A stretch of DNA of 64,000 nt from Desulfotomaculum nigrificans DSM 574 (GTDB lineage: Bacteria; Bacillota; Desulfotomaculia; Desulfotomaculales; Desulfotomaculaceae): positions 870,257 to 934,256 of the forward strand of contig NZ_KI912183.1 in NCBI RefSeq assembly GCF_000189755.2, in the 5' to 3' direction. Positions 51,838 to 60,082 of the stretch are shown here, piece after piece (position 1 is the stretch's first letter; each line of letters begins with the position of its first letter). Under the pieces are notes generated by a model. The model did no database searches. It saw only the letters and a program-made list of their open reading frames with translations, and had not been told where the DNA came from. The position numbers and the translations under genes were made by a program.

Positions 51838-52126
51838 CAACCAAACAGGATGATATCGGGCTTCCCCGGTTAAGTCTGCTTGCCTGAACTTGAATCCATC
51901 CGTCCTAACCTATCGGGTTGTCCGGCTATTGGGCTTTCCCATAATATGCAAGGTTACCCACCTGATCGGCCAACCCAGGTTCGCTTTCGCTATGTTCTAA
52001 GTTCTTCCTTCAGCTTCTTCAGACCCCACCGTTGCCAGTGACGCCCTTGCCTACAGGTTTGTCTTCCCGCTGGTTGGGCGACAGGGTTTCTTTCAACCCA
52101 TCGCTCGGCAGACATGCCGGGCGCAC
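51838..52126 (-). mobile_element. Group II intron 5' segment (domain I part)
   Basis: The minus strand begins GTGCGCCCGGCATG, the usual group II 5' end, and continues with GGGCGTCACTGGCAACGG and other intron-like blocks. The 5' boundary lies directly behind the rplT terminator (T-run then TAT). Group IIC introns are known to insert after terminator stems, so the location fits. The intron is no longer complete. Confidence 0.65.
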
Positions 52127-52130
52127 ATAG

Positions 52131-52159
52131 AAAAAAGCATGGTTATTAACCCATGCTTT
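52131..52159 (-). terminator. Terminator of infC-rpmI-rplT
   Basis: AAAGCATGG-GTTAATAA-CCATGCTTT then TTT on the minus strand, right after rplT. Confidence 0.9.
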
Positions 52160-52186
52160 AGTTTGGATCTGCTATATGTTTTTAAA

Positions 52187-52543
52187 TTAAGCTAAGTTGC
52201 TTTTGGCCACTTGTACCAGTTGGCTGAAGGCTTGGGCATCATTAACGGCCAGGTCGGCCAGCATTTTACGGTTTACTTCTACACCGGCCTTTTTCAGACC
52301 ATTGATAAATTTGCTGTAGGACATTCCGTTCATGCGGGCAGCGGCATTAATCCGGGCGATCCAGAGCTTACGGAAGTCACGTTTTTTCTGCCGGCGGTCT
52401 CTGTAAGCATAAAATAGAGCCTTCATAACCGCCTGGTTAGCTACTCTGTATAGTTTGCTGCGGGAACCTCTGTAACCCTTTGCCAGCTTAAGAATTTTTC
52501 TGTGTCTATTACGGGAAACCACACTGCTTTTAGCCCGTGGCAT
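52187..52543 (-). CDS. rplT: 50S ribosomal protein L20
   Basis: The 118-residue product has the signature start [38 protein letters not shown] and [19 protein letters not shown] in parts, all L20-specific. L20 binds 23S rRNA and, in Firmicutes, represses its own operon through the leader at 53340. Last gene of infC-rpmI-rplT. Confidence 0.98.
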   Translation of the reverse strand: MPRAKSSVVSRNRHRKILKLAKGYRGSRSKLYRVANQAVMKALFYAYRDRRQKKRDFRKLWIARINAAARMNGMSYSKFINGLKKAGVEVNRKMLADLAVNDAQAFSQLVQVAKSNLA

Positions 52544-52583
52544 GATGATTACCTCCTTCTATATAACGACAGTATTTCAAATC

Positions 52584-52778
52584 TTAGTAGGGCAGCAGTC
52601 TGCGCAGACGACCGGCATCGGCCTCGGCAATAATTAAAGACTTGCGCAGGTTGCGCTTACGTTTAGCAGTCTTTTTACCAAGGATGTGGCTGTGAAAAGC
52701 GTGCCAACCACGAATTTTACCACTGGCAGTTTTCTTAAATCTTTTTGCAGCCCCACGGTGAGTTTTGATTTTAGGCAT
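52584..52778 (-). CDS. rpmI: 50S ribosomal protein L35
   Basis: The 64-residue product has [20 protein letters not shown] and the basic core [14 protein letters not shown]. It follows infC by 16 bases and precedes rplT by 40. Confidence 0.98.
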   Translation of the reverse strand: MPKIKTHRGAAKRFKKTASGKIRGWHAFHSHILGKKTAKRKRNLRKSLIIAEADAGRLRRLLPY

Positions 52779-52794
52779 CTAGGGCAACTCCTTT

Positions 52795-53316
52795 CTAGTC
52801 CTGCTTTTCATTTTTGGGTGCTAAGATCATAATCATGTTCTTTCCTTCAAGCTTAGGCTGCCTTTCCACGGTGCAGAGGTCTTTTAAATCTTCGGCCAAT
52901 TTGTTTAATAAATTTTGACCCAGTTCGGTATGAACGATTTCTCTGCCCCGGAACATAATCGTAGCCTTTACCTTATCGCCATCTTTTAAAAAACGCTCGG
53001 CGTGTTTAACCTTGACCTGGTAGTCATGTTCCTCAATACGGGGACGCAGCTTAACTTCCTTAACCTGAATAATGCGCTGTTTTTTCTTGGCCTCTTTTTC
53101 CCGTTTACTTTGCTCATATTTGAATTTACCAAAATCCATAATCCGGCAAACCGGGGGTTTGGCCTGAGGAGCCACTTCAACCAGATCTAACTGGCGTTCC
53201 TCGGCAATACGAAGGGCATCTCTTACGGACATAATACCCAGCTGATTATTATCCGCATCTATTACCCGTACTTCGCGGGCCCGAATTTCTTCATTGATGC
53301 GTTGATCTTTGGAAAT
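52795..53316 (-). CDS. infC: Translation initiation factor IF-3, starting at ATT
   Basis: IF-3 prevents premature subunit joining and checks start codons. The 173-residue product begins (M)SKDQRINEEIRAREVRVID, with the start codon ATT at 53316-53314, preceded by GGAGGTGAT. A TGA lies three codons upstream in frame. ATT starts are the known autoregulatory feature of infC. The C-terminal domain has KVKATIMFRGREIVHTELG. A start at the internal ATG 53232 would lose 28 conserved residues. Confidence 0.97.
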   Translation of the reverse strand: MSKDQRINEEIRAREVRVIDADNNQLGIMSVRDALRIAEERQLDLVEVAPQAKPPVCRIMDFGKFKYEQSKREKEAKKKQRIIQVKEVKLRPRIEEHDYQVKVKHAERFLKDGDKVKATIMFRGREIVHTELGQNLLNKLAEDLKDLCTVERQPKLEGKNMIMILAPKNEKQD

Positions 53317-53339
53317 ACCTGATCACCTCCATAGGTAAT

Positions 53340-53487
53340 TTAATTGAAATAAATAAAAGCGGGCGAAACCACCCGCTTTTTAGACGCACTGTTACTAACA
53401 TGTCGTACATCGTAACCTTACTAACCTGAGGCGTAAGGTGAGAAGCGGATGCTTCTACTTATTAAATACTATTAATTTGTCAACACT
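53340..53487 (-). promoter_or_regulatory. infC leader, probable ribosomal protein L20 leader
   Basis: The roughly 170-base leader contains AGAAGC-ATCC-GCTTCT followed by CACCTTACGCC, and ends in a terminator AAAAGCGGG-TGGTTTCG-CCCGCTTTT with ATTTATTT (53348-53380). This matches the arrangement of the L20-binding attenuator upstream of infC in low-GC Gram-positives. Identity is by motif and position. Confidence 0.75.
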
Positions 53488-53493
53488 TTTGGT

Positions 53494-53522
53494 ATTCTAC
53501 CACAGTCTGCCTGAGCAGTCAA
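53494..53522 (-). promoter_or_regulatory. Promoter of infC-rpmI-rplT
   Basis: TTGACT (53522-53517), 17-base spacer, TAGAAT (53499-53494) on the minus strand. Confidence 0.8.
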
Positions 53523-53584
53523 GGTTTTCTCAATATTCGATGTTCAAAAATAGATGTTGCATAGGGGTATTTCCTTGTTGATCT

Positions 53585-55495
53585 TTAAAAAATCGTCTTG
53601 TTCTTAATTTCATCCTCAATCTTAGCAATGAATTCGTCCATCTTAACGGCTCCGATGTCTCCTTTACCCCGCTGGCGTACAGCCACAGTGCCGTTTTCCA
53701 TCTCCCGGTCACCGATGACCAGCATATAGGGTATCTTTTGGGTCTGGGCTTCCCTGATCTTATAGTTGATTTTCTCATTCCGGGCATCCAGTTCAACTCG
53801 GATATCCATGGCATCAAGTTTTTGCACCAACTCCCGGGCATAGTCGTGGTGCTTATCGGTGATGGGCAGCACCTTTACCTGCACCGGAGCCAACCAAACA
53901 GGGAAAGCACCGGCAAAGTGCTCAGTTAAAATACCAATGAACCTTTCTATGCTGCCGAATACCACCCGGTGGATCATAACCGGACGATGCTTCTGCCCGT
54001 CTTCTCCCACGTAGGTCAAGTCAAATTTCTCGGGCATCTGGAAATCCAACTGAATGGTACCGCATTGCCAGGTACGGCCCAAGCTGTCAGTCAGGTGGAA
54101 GTCAATTTTCGGCCCGTAGAAAGCACCGTCACCCTCGTTAACCTTATAAGGCATATTTTTAGCTTCCAGAGCATCCTGCAGGGACCTGGTGGCCAATTCC
54201 CAAATCTCATCAGAACCCATTGATTTTTCCGGACGGGTGGATAATTCCACATGATAACTTAAGCCAAAGGTTTTATAAAAATATTCAAAGAGATCGATAA
54301 CGCCAATTATTTCATCTTTAATTTGACTGGGCAGCATAAAGATATGGGCATCGTCCTGGGTGAAGCAGCGCACCCGCATTAATCCATGCAGGGCACCGGA
54401 AAGTTCATGCCGGTGTACCAGACCCAATTCAGCCAGTCTCAAAGGCAGGTCACGGTAACTATGCATTCTGGTCTTGTAAACCAGGATGCTGCCTGGACAG
54501 TTCATGGGTTTAACGGCATAATCGGCGTCATCAATTTTGGTGAAATACATATTTTCCTTGTAATGGGCCCAGTGCCCGGATTGCTCCCACAGGCTCCGAT
54601 TAAGAATAATCGGAGTGCGGATTTCCTGGTAGCCCCGCTTCTTGTGCTCCCGGCGCCAGAAATTTTCTAATTCATTACGCAGCACCATACCCTTGGGATG
54701 GAAGAAGGGAAAACCGGGACCTTCATCCTGAATGCTGAATAAATCTAACTCCTGCCCTAGCTTACGGTGGTCACGGCGCTTGGCTTCCTCAATGCGAAAC
54801 AGATGCTCGTCCAACAGTGCCTTTTTGGGGAAGGAGGTACCGTAAATACGCTGCAGCATTTTGTTTTTCTCGCTGCCCCGCCAGTAAGCACCAGCAATGT
54901 TCATCAGTTTAATGCTCTTTAAGCGCCCGGTGGACGGTACATGAGGACCAGCGCACAGATCAGTGAAATCCCCTTGCTTATAACAGGAAATTACCGCGTC
55001 TTCCGGCAGGTCATTAATTAACTCCACCTTATAAATTTCGCCCGCTTTACCAAAACGCTCCAGGGCCTCCTCCCGGGAGATTTCCACCCGTTCAAAGGGC
55101 AGGTCTTCTTTAATGATCTTATTCATCTCAGCTTCAATTTGCTCCAGTTCGGCAGGAGTAAAGGGGCGATCTACATCAAAGTCGTAATAGAAACCATCTT
55201 GAATGGCCGGACCAATGGCCAGCTTGGTATCCGGGAACAGCCGCTTGACAGCCTGGGCCAGCACGTGGGCGGTGCTGTGCCGGTAAACATGACGGCCCTC
55301 TTCATCGTTAAAGGTGAGCAATTCCAGCGTGGCGTCTTCTTTAATGGGATAACTCAAATCCACCGTACGGCCGTTAACCTTTCCGACCAGAGCTTCCCGG
55401 GCCAACCCCTGGCTAATACTTTTAGCTACTTCCAATACAGTAGTTCCGGCAGGATATTCCCTTACTGAACCATCCTTTAGTGTAACTTTAACCAT
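53585..55495 (-). CDS. thrS: Threonyl-tRNA synthetase
   Basis: The 636-residue product has the TGS domain (1-60), the editing domain with HSTAHVLAQAVKRLFP, the class II catalytic core with KPMNCPGSILVYKTRMHSYRD and motif 3 GSIERFIGILTEH, and a C-terminal anticodon-binding domain. The first His pair and the CYKQGDFTDLCAGPH segment keep editing of Ser-tRNA(Thr). A T-box directly upstream regulates it. Confidence 0.98.
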   Translation of the reverse strand: MVKVTLKDGSVREYPAGTTVLEVAKSISQGLAREALVGKVNGRTVDLSYPIKEDATLELLTFNDEEGRHVYRHSTAHVLAQAVKRLFPDTKLAIGPAIQDGFYYDFDVDRPFTPAELEQIEAEMNKIIKEDLPFERVEISREEALERFGKAGEIYKVELINDLPEDAVISCYKQGDFTDLCAGPHVPSTGRLKSIKLMNIAGAYWRGSEKNKMLQRIYGTSFPKKALLDEHLFRIEEAKRRDHRKLGQELDLFSIQDEGPGFPFFHPKGMVLRNELENFWRREHKKRGYQEIRTPIILNRSLWEQSGHWAHYKENMYFTKIDDADYAVKPMNCPGSILVYKTRMHSYRDLPLRLAELGLVHRHELSGALHGLMRVRCFTQDDAHIFMLPSQIKDEIIGVIDLFEYFYKTFGLSYHVELSTRPEKSMGSDEIWELATRSLQDALEAKNMPYKVNEGDGAFYGPKIDFHLTDSLGRTWQCGTIQLDFQMPEKFDLTYVGEDGQKHRPVMIHRVVFGSIERFIGILTEHFAGAFPVWLAPVQVKVLPITDKHHDYARELVQKLDAMDIRVELDARNEKINYKIREAQTQKIPYMLVIGDREMENGTVAVRQRGKGDIGAVKMDEFIAKIEDEIKNKTIF

Positions 55496-55517
55496 GTTAA
55501 CTTCTCCTTTTAATATA

Positions 55518-55745
55518 AAATAAAACCCGCCCCTGAAATCTCAGGGACGGGGATAATCCGCGGTTCCACCCTGGTTGGAGCATCATTGCTCCCACCTCTT
55601 AGGCGCTAACGGTGCCCACCGGTTTACTTACTAGTTTCAGTAAACAGCTCCAGGGTGGTTTTCAGGCAGCGGCATCGGGAAAGGCTTGCAGCCGGTGGCC
55701 TTTCCTCTCTGAACGATCGGACTGACTTACTCGTCCCCTTCATAG
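55518..55745 (-). promoter_or_regulatory. Threonine T-box riboswitch
   Basis: On the minus strand the leader begins with GGACGAGTAAGTC, has AGAGAGG (AG bulge), and a specifier segment CTGAAAACCACCCTGGAG, where ACC is a Thr codon. The T-box AGGGTGGAACCGCGG follows, then a terminator CCCCGTCCCTGA / TCAGGGGCGGG with TTTTATTTT (55552-55525). Uncharged tRNA(Thr) would favour the antiterminator and switch thrS on. Confidence 0.97.
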
Positions 55746-55770
55746 CAAGATATATTAATAAACTGCAATA

Positions 55771-55799
55771 ATTATAGTTAGATTAACGAAAGTTGTCAA
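55771..55799 (-). promoter_or_regulatory. Promoter of thrS
   Basis: TTGACA (55799-55794), 17-base spacer, TATAAT (55776-55771) on the minus strand. The -35 box overlaps the last codons of the DUF445 gene. Confidence 0.88.
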
Positions 55800-56425
55800 G
55801 TTGTTAGAAAAACAATACCCACTTGCACCAAACCAATGAGAAAGCCCAGCACCCCGCCAATGATTTCAATGTGTTTCAATTCCTTGGCTGCCACTTTAAG
55901 AATTATATTTTCCAGGTGGGCAATTTCATAAGCATTCATTTTGTCCTCCACCAACTGGGCCAGGCTAATCTTTTCCACCACACTGCCACTGGCCTGGTCG
56001 ATAATTTGCCGGATCATTTGGGGCATTTGCTTGTTCAGCATGTCCCCCAGCATTTCCAAAATCACCGTGCGTACGGTGGTTGGCACCCATACGGGCATAC
56101 GTTCCTCCACCATGGCCCGGATGGAATTATTCGCCGTGTGAGTAATCTGATTTAAAACCTCCGGGGACTTCATCTGATCCAGTAAGTCTTCCACTTTTAA
56201 GAGTTCCTTTTCTACCACTTCCCCGATACTCCTGGCCAGCTCGGCCCGCCGCTTCGGCACTACCCCCTGAATAGCCCAGGGTAAGCCCAGTATGTGAATA
56301 GGTTCATAAGGCTTAAATATTGCTTTAACAGCAATTAGGTTAGTCACCCAGCCAATAAATGCGCCGATTACAGGTATCAGTATTATACTCCACCAATTCA
56401 CCTTACTATCCTCCCCACTCGTCAA
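55796..56425 (-). CDS. DUF445 (YheB-like) membrane protein
   Basis: The 209-residue product has an N-terminal hydrophobic helix (about 14-34, with IGAFIGWVTNLIAVKAIF), a long amphipathic middle and a C-terminal hydrophobic segment GGVLGFLIGLVQVGIVFL. This is the DUF445 layout; B. subtilis YheB is related. Proteins of this family are suspected to sit in the spore or cell membrane. It is beside thrS and ytxC, a typical sporulation-linked setting. Confidence 0.82.
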   Translation of the reverse strand: MTSGEDSKVNWWSIILIPVIGAFIGWVTNLIAVKAIFKPYEPIHILGLPWAIQGVVPKRRAELARSIGEVVEKELLKVEDLLDQMKSPEVLNQITHTANNSIRAMVEERMPVWVPTTVRTVILEMLGDMLNKQMPQMIRQIIDQASGSVVEKISLAQLVEDKMNAYEIAHLENIILKVAAKELKHIEIIGGVLGFLIGLVQVGIVFLTT

Positions 56426-56465
56426 TTAACGACATAACTATATCAAATTGTCCCCTAAGGTGCAA

Positions 56466-56560
56466 CAAAGAAAACTTGGCTGGCGCCAAGCCCTTGGGCG
56501 CCCGGCGGCAGCCTTAGTTGCCCTTGTGCATATCGGGAAGATTATGCTTTCCGTTATGCC
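56466..56560. repeat. Dispersed two-hairpin repeat, copy 2
   Basis: Nearly identical to 5243-5336 over about 95 bases. The first stem CTTGGC-TGGC-GCCAAG is perfect here. The second stem GCATATCGGGAAG / CTTTCCGTTATGC has two imperfect pairs. Like copy 1 it lies between two minus-strand genes (ytxC and DUF445) in the same orientation. Confidence 0.85.
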
Positions 56561-56562
56561 AA

Positions 56563-56590
56563 AAACAAAACCGCCGGCTGGCGGCGGTTT
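56563..56590 (-). terminator. Terminator after ytxC
   Basis: AAACCGCC-GCCAGCC-GGCGGTTT followed by TGTTTTT on the minus strand. Confidence 0.88.
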
Positions 56591-56591
56591 G

Positions 56592-57485
56592 TTACTGTTG
56601 ATTTTTCTGACATAATTTACAGCCACTACATACGGAAACCCGGTCGGTAAACACATGTTTAATGGTTTCCATAGCTGTATCCGGTTTATTCGGGGAGACA
56701 CCGTGAAAAACTATCTTATTTGGAGCAATGGTAATCAGTGCGCTGATAAGTAAGTCTTCATAATTGATCTCGTTATCAATCACATCTAAAATGTAACCCT
56801 CTAGAAACTCGCTGCTAATGGGTACGTTATTTTCGTCGTAAAGCTTGTATACGCCCCGCTGGTTTACTAAAACATTTACTAAGTTAACCTTTGGTTCTTG
56901 CATCTCCACAAAATATTGGAGTAGTTGGATAAATTCCCGATATTCCCTATCCATGAGGAATTCATCCACAGCCTGATCCACCGTTTCCTTAATATCATTA
57001 ATATACTCTTTTAAACGGAAACGAATAAAGCCATCGATAACAATACTATCATTTTGTCCTAAATAATCCACCAGCTTTTTTATAATATAATTCTTGCGGT
57101 CCAGCCGGTCCATCTGACCAGGTATGTTTTTTTCGCCATTGGTATATTGCAGGCAATATTGGAAGATGGTCTGTTTCTCTCCTTCATTAAAATAATAGTA
57201 ATTTTCCCTGATTATTTCTGCTAACATGGCCTTTTCCCAATGGTTGAGTATCAAATCTGATATAATATCTGCTACAAAGTGCCTAAATAATAACTCATCA
57301 TCAAGCTGTCTACCACCCTGCACAGTTCCATTGAAGTCACACGATATGAATGTAATGTTACCTACCGGGTTTTCCCTGAGGTTAACATAAATATCATTAC
57401 CTTCATTAAAGCGTAATTTCCGGCCAAGTCTATCCTTTAACCAATCTATGTGCTGGGTGGCGCCTATTGAGAGACATTGCGGCAT
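56592..57485 (-). CDS. ytxC: Sporulation-associated protein YtxC
   Basis: The 297-residue protein fits the YtxC family, found near thrS in spore formers. It has a long helical centre rich in Tyr, Asp and Asn (for example IIKKLVDYLGQNDSIVIDGF) and a C-terminal zinc-like tail VCSGCKLCQKNQQ with three Cys. The precise role is unknown. I prefer ATG at 57485; a GTG at 57497 is also possible. A sporulation-type promoter candidate lies at 57513. Confidence 0.8.
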   Translation of the reverse strand: MPQCLSIGATQHIDWLKDRLGRKLRFNEGNDIYVNLRENPVGNITFISCDFNGTVQGGRQLDDELLFRHFVADIISDLILNHWEKAMLAEIIRENYYYFNEGEKQTIFQYCLQYTNGEKNIPGQMDRLDRKNYIIKKLVDYLGQNDSIVIDGFIRFRLKEYINDIKETVDQAVDEFLMDREYREFIQLLQYFVEMQEPKVNLVNVLVNQRGVYKLYDENNVPISSEFLEGYILDVIDNEINYEDLLISALITIAPNKIVFHGVSPNKPDTAMETIKHVFTDRVSVCSGCKLCQKNQQ

Positions 57486-57512
57486 CTCCCATATCACCCC
57501 TTCCCATACTAC

Positions 57513-57542
57513 TAGTATATGAGAGCCTATTTTTTTGTATAC
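57513..57542 (-). promoter_or_regulatory. Candidate mother-cell (sigma-K-like) promoter of ytxC
   Basis: CATATACTA (57521-57513) matches CATA-NNN-TA, with AC 15 bases upstream (58th base of GTATAC at 57537), near the sigma-K spacing of 16. It is about 30 bases before ytxC, whose product is sporulation-linked. Confidence 0.4.
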
Positions 57543-57691
57543 TGGGGCAAAAATGGCGAAAAAATCAATTTATCCGGTGCTATTTGCAGTATAAGCAGAA
57601 AACAGTGTTGCTATCCCATGTAAAAATTAAGGTCTCATCCTGACTATGGATAATTGGGGATTAAATATATTAAAAAAATTTTATTTTTTAT

Positions 57692-58690
57692 TTACTTCTG
57701 GGTGATATAGCCTATTACCACCAGCAACACAACAATCAGTGCCACTAAAGGCAACCAGTTGGTTCCAGATTTAACCTTCGCTGGCGTTTCCGGAGCAGTT
57801 CTGGCCAGTGCTGCGGCAGCCGCCTGCTCTTCTCTAACATTAAGCTCTATTTTGGATAAATCCTGTTTGGGTTGGGATTTTTCCTCGGTGGTACAGCTTT
57901 TAGGTACAAATGGAATAACATTATTAGCTTTACGTTTGGTTTTCCTTGGAAAAGGCCCCAGAATGTCAGGGCTGTTGGGTAGATCTATATAACTGTATTT
58001 TACCGGGACCTGCTGTTTTACTCCCTGATAGGGAACCGACACAACAAAGGTTATACAACTTTCCGGAACAAAGGCGACACTAACGGCCTTTGCTTTTTTA
58101 GTTAGTGTTGGTCCACCTATTATATCGGGTACCGGCCAAGAGCAGTGGGGATAAACATTTGTCATTGGCCGTGGATTAGCCTTATTCACAGCCACATATG
58201 GCTTGGCAACGGTGTCAGTAACACAACTGGACGGTACAAACTTTCCCTGTTTATTTTCATGGGCAATTCTTCTCTTGGTGCTCGGAGGTCCATAGTACAT
58301 CGGATTTGGTGTAACCGTTGCTTTTTTCTTACCGGTAAAAAGGGCCACCGGAGTAAGGGAGTCGGTTAGGCAACTACTCGGGACAAAGGGTTGCCCTGAA
58401 AACCGGCGGCGTCTGATTCTTGTGGGTTGATAGGTGGCAGCACAACAGCTACCCTGTTTTGGTTTCTCGGTGCCTATCCTTACAGCATAAGCCAGAGACA
58501 CCTGATCATGAATACAACTGGCATCTACAAAAGCCTGACCTTGTACCTTAACCTTTCTTTTAAGCATTGAAGTAAAATCCGGAACAGTTAGTATATCGGA
58601 AGTTATCCTGGATACAATGATACTCTTATGGTTATTACCTGCCAGGGATTTCGTTTTATACTTCCCGTTTTTCCTTCTCTTTTTAGCCAA
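57692..58690 (-). CDS. Tail-anchored protein with five FVPxSC repeats, unrecognised family
   Basis: The 332-residue protein has a basic N-terminus (AKKRRKNGKYKTK). Five degenerate repeats of about 50 residues follow, each centred on F-V-P-x-S-C-x-T (first copy FVDASC). In the numbering that starts three residues earlier their Cys are 62, 110, 159, 215 and 269. The C-terminus is one membrane helix (about residues 313-331). Linkers carry DIL-G-P and Lys/Arg-rich blocks. I chose TTG at 58690, AAGGGG 7 bases upstream. I recognise no family; the neighbours (ytxC, DUF445) suggest a spore or envelope role. Confidence 0.88.
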   Translation of the reverse strand: MAKKRRKNGKYKTKSLAGNNHKSIIVSRITSDILTVPDFTSMLKRKVKVQGQAFVDASCIHDQVSLAYAVRIGTEKPKQGSCCAATYQPTRIRRRRFSGQPFVPSSCLTDSLTPVALFTGKKKATVTPNPMYYGPPSTKRRIAHENKQGKFVPSSCVTDTVAKPYVAVNKANPRPMTNVYPHCSWPVPDIIGGPTLTKKAKAVSVAFVPESCITFVVSVPYQGVKQQVPVKYSYIDLPNSPDILGPFPRKTKRKANNVIPFVPKSCTTEEKSQPKQDLSKIELNVREEQAAAAALARTAPETPAKVKSGTNWLPLVALIVVLLVVIGYITQK

Positions 58691-58870
58691 AAAAACCACC
58701 CCTTTCTTTTGGCCATGAACACCTCATTTACAGACATTATATTAATGACACTAGCTAAAGATTTTTGTTTTTAAAATTTTCAGAATTATAAATATTTAAT
58801 TTGTTTTAGCCAGATAAACACCAATTAACCAATAGTGTAATATTATGGGAAAAAAGAGGTGTTTACTGAT

Positions 58871-59122
58871 ATGTTTGCAGAGATTGAGGAAATAAAAAAA
58901 CAATGTGAGGAAGAAATCATCAGCTTACAAAGGCAAATTTACATGGCTAAAAGGAGTCTTTTCTTCCGTTGGGATTCCAAGGCCATTATCCAGCAGGCGG
59001 AGGCTAAAGTGGAAAAAATTCAGGAACTATTAGTTAAATTAGAGGGTCTTACCGATCAAATAGTCCCCGTGGTAAATGATATTAAAGAGATTATCGGTTA
59101 CAAAAAAGCTAAACAGATGTAA
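58871..59122 (+). CDS. Small coiled-coil protein of unknown function
   Basis: The 83-residue product is helical throughout with heptad-like charged residues (EIEEIKKQCEEEIISLQRQI and, later, AEAKVEKIQELLVKLEGL). I chose ATG at 58871, which has AAGAGGTG 9 bases upstream; the GTG at 58859 lies inside that site. It is divergent from the FVPxSC gene and may share a regulatory region with it. No family recognised. Confidence 0.75.
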   Translation: MFAEIEEIKKQCEEEIISLQRQIYMAKRSLFFRWDSKAIIQQAEAKVEKIQELLVKLEGLTDQIVPVVNDIKEIIGYKKAKQM

Positions 59123-59160
59123 AAAAATAAAACTTCCGGCCCTTCGGAAGTTACTTTGTT
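59121..59160. terminator. Bidirectional terminator
   Basis: AACTTCCG-GCCCTT-CGGAAGTT; the minus strand continues TTATTTTTTT and the plus strand ACTTTGTT. It serves the coiled-coil gene and the 24-residue gene facing it. Confidence 0.85.
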
Positions 59161-59233
59161 AAACGACTTTAGTGAAGTAAATAATTGCTGCTATCACTAA
59201 AAATGCGACTCCAATCATAAACTTTCTATCCAT
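59159..59233 (-). CDS. 24-residue single-helix membrane peptide
   Basis: ATG at 59233 has AGGAGGG about 6 bases upstream and encodes MDRKFMIGVAFL, then VIAAIIYFTKVV: a short basic N-terminus and one membrane helix. It ends at a strong terminator. Peptides of this style (such as SpoVM) occur in spore formers, but no identity is claimed. Confidence 0.65.
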   Translation of the reverse strand: MDRKFMIGVAFLVIAAIIYFTKVV

Positions 59234-59416
59234 ACTTAACCCTCCTGGTACACCTTGTCCAATAAATTATATCATATCTTCCGGTTAACCGGATATCATT
59301 ATAGAGGAATTAACTAATCTTTGGCGAATTTTCAGGGTAAACAAAGGAGGTTAGTAACAGCTACCTTATTTCCGACAAACCTTAATAAAACATGACAAAT
59401 ATAATATAATAAATTT

Positions 59417-60082
59417 ATGGAACTATTAACTATAAGCAAAGCGGCAAAGAAATTAGGTGTACATCCGAACAGCCTGCGCAACTGGGAGAAGCAAGGCTTG
59501 ATTAAGCCTGTCCGTTTACCTGGCGGTCAGCGCCGGTACTCCATGGACGAACTCAACAGGCTTTTGCAGTCCGGTCAATTAACTGATAGTCAAGAAGCAG
59601 TTGTGCTTTACGCCCGGGTATCCACTAAAAAGCAGGCCGATGCGGGCAACCTGGACCGGCAGATGGAACGGTTGCGCCAATATGCCCGAGAACGCAAATT
59701 TAACGTCAAAGCGGAATTAACGGACGTAGCCAGCGGTTTAAACCAAAAACGCCGCGGTCTGACAAACGTGCTCAAGTTGGCCGAGCGGGGTGAGTACAAA
59801 AAACTAATTATCGAATATCCCGACCGGCTGGCCCGGTTCGGGTATTCGTACATTGAGCGGCATTTAAGGTACTGTGGCGTAGAGATCGTAGCCACAGCTG
59901 AAAAAGAGCCGGAAGACGCACAATCCGAATTGGTCAGGGACTTATTGGCAATAGTCACGTCTTTTTCGGCCCGGCTGTATGGCGCCAGGGGCGGGAAGAA
60001 GGTCAGGCAGGGTTTTCGGGAACTGATAGCGGAGGCATCTCAAAGTGAAAAAACGGAAGAACAACAAGAAGAAGCCGACTAA
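59417..60082 (+). CDS. tnpA: IS607-type serine recombinase TnpA
   Basis: The 221-residue product has a MerR-like helix-turn-helix at residues 5-45 (LTISKAAKKLGVHPNSLRNW) and a serine resolvase domain with catalytic S69 in LYARVSTKKQ, then GLNQKRRGL and IVEYPDRLARFG-like IIEYPDRLARFG. This is the IS607 arrangement. No Shine-Dalgarno is evident before the ATG. It overlaps tnpB by 38 bases. Confidence 0.95.
   Translation: MELLTISKAAKKLGVHPNSLRNWEKQGLIKPVRLPGGQRRYSMDELNRLLQSGQLTDSQEAVVLYARVSTKKQADAGNLDRQMERLRQYARERKFNVKAELTDVASGLNQKRRGLTNVLKLAERGEYKKLIIEYPDRLARFGYSYIERHLRYCGVEIVATAEKEPEDAQSELVRDLLAIVTSFSARLYGARGGKKVRQGFRELIAEASQSEKTEEQQEEAD

Noticed and set aside
53461-53484. TTGACA at 53483 as the infC -35 box
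   Set aside because: No -10 box lies at the right distance; the TTGACT/TAGAAT pair 34 bases further upstream has a perfect 17-base spacer.
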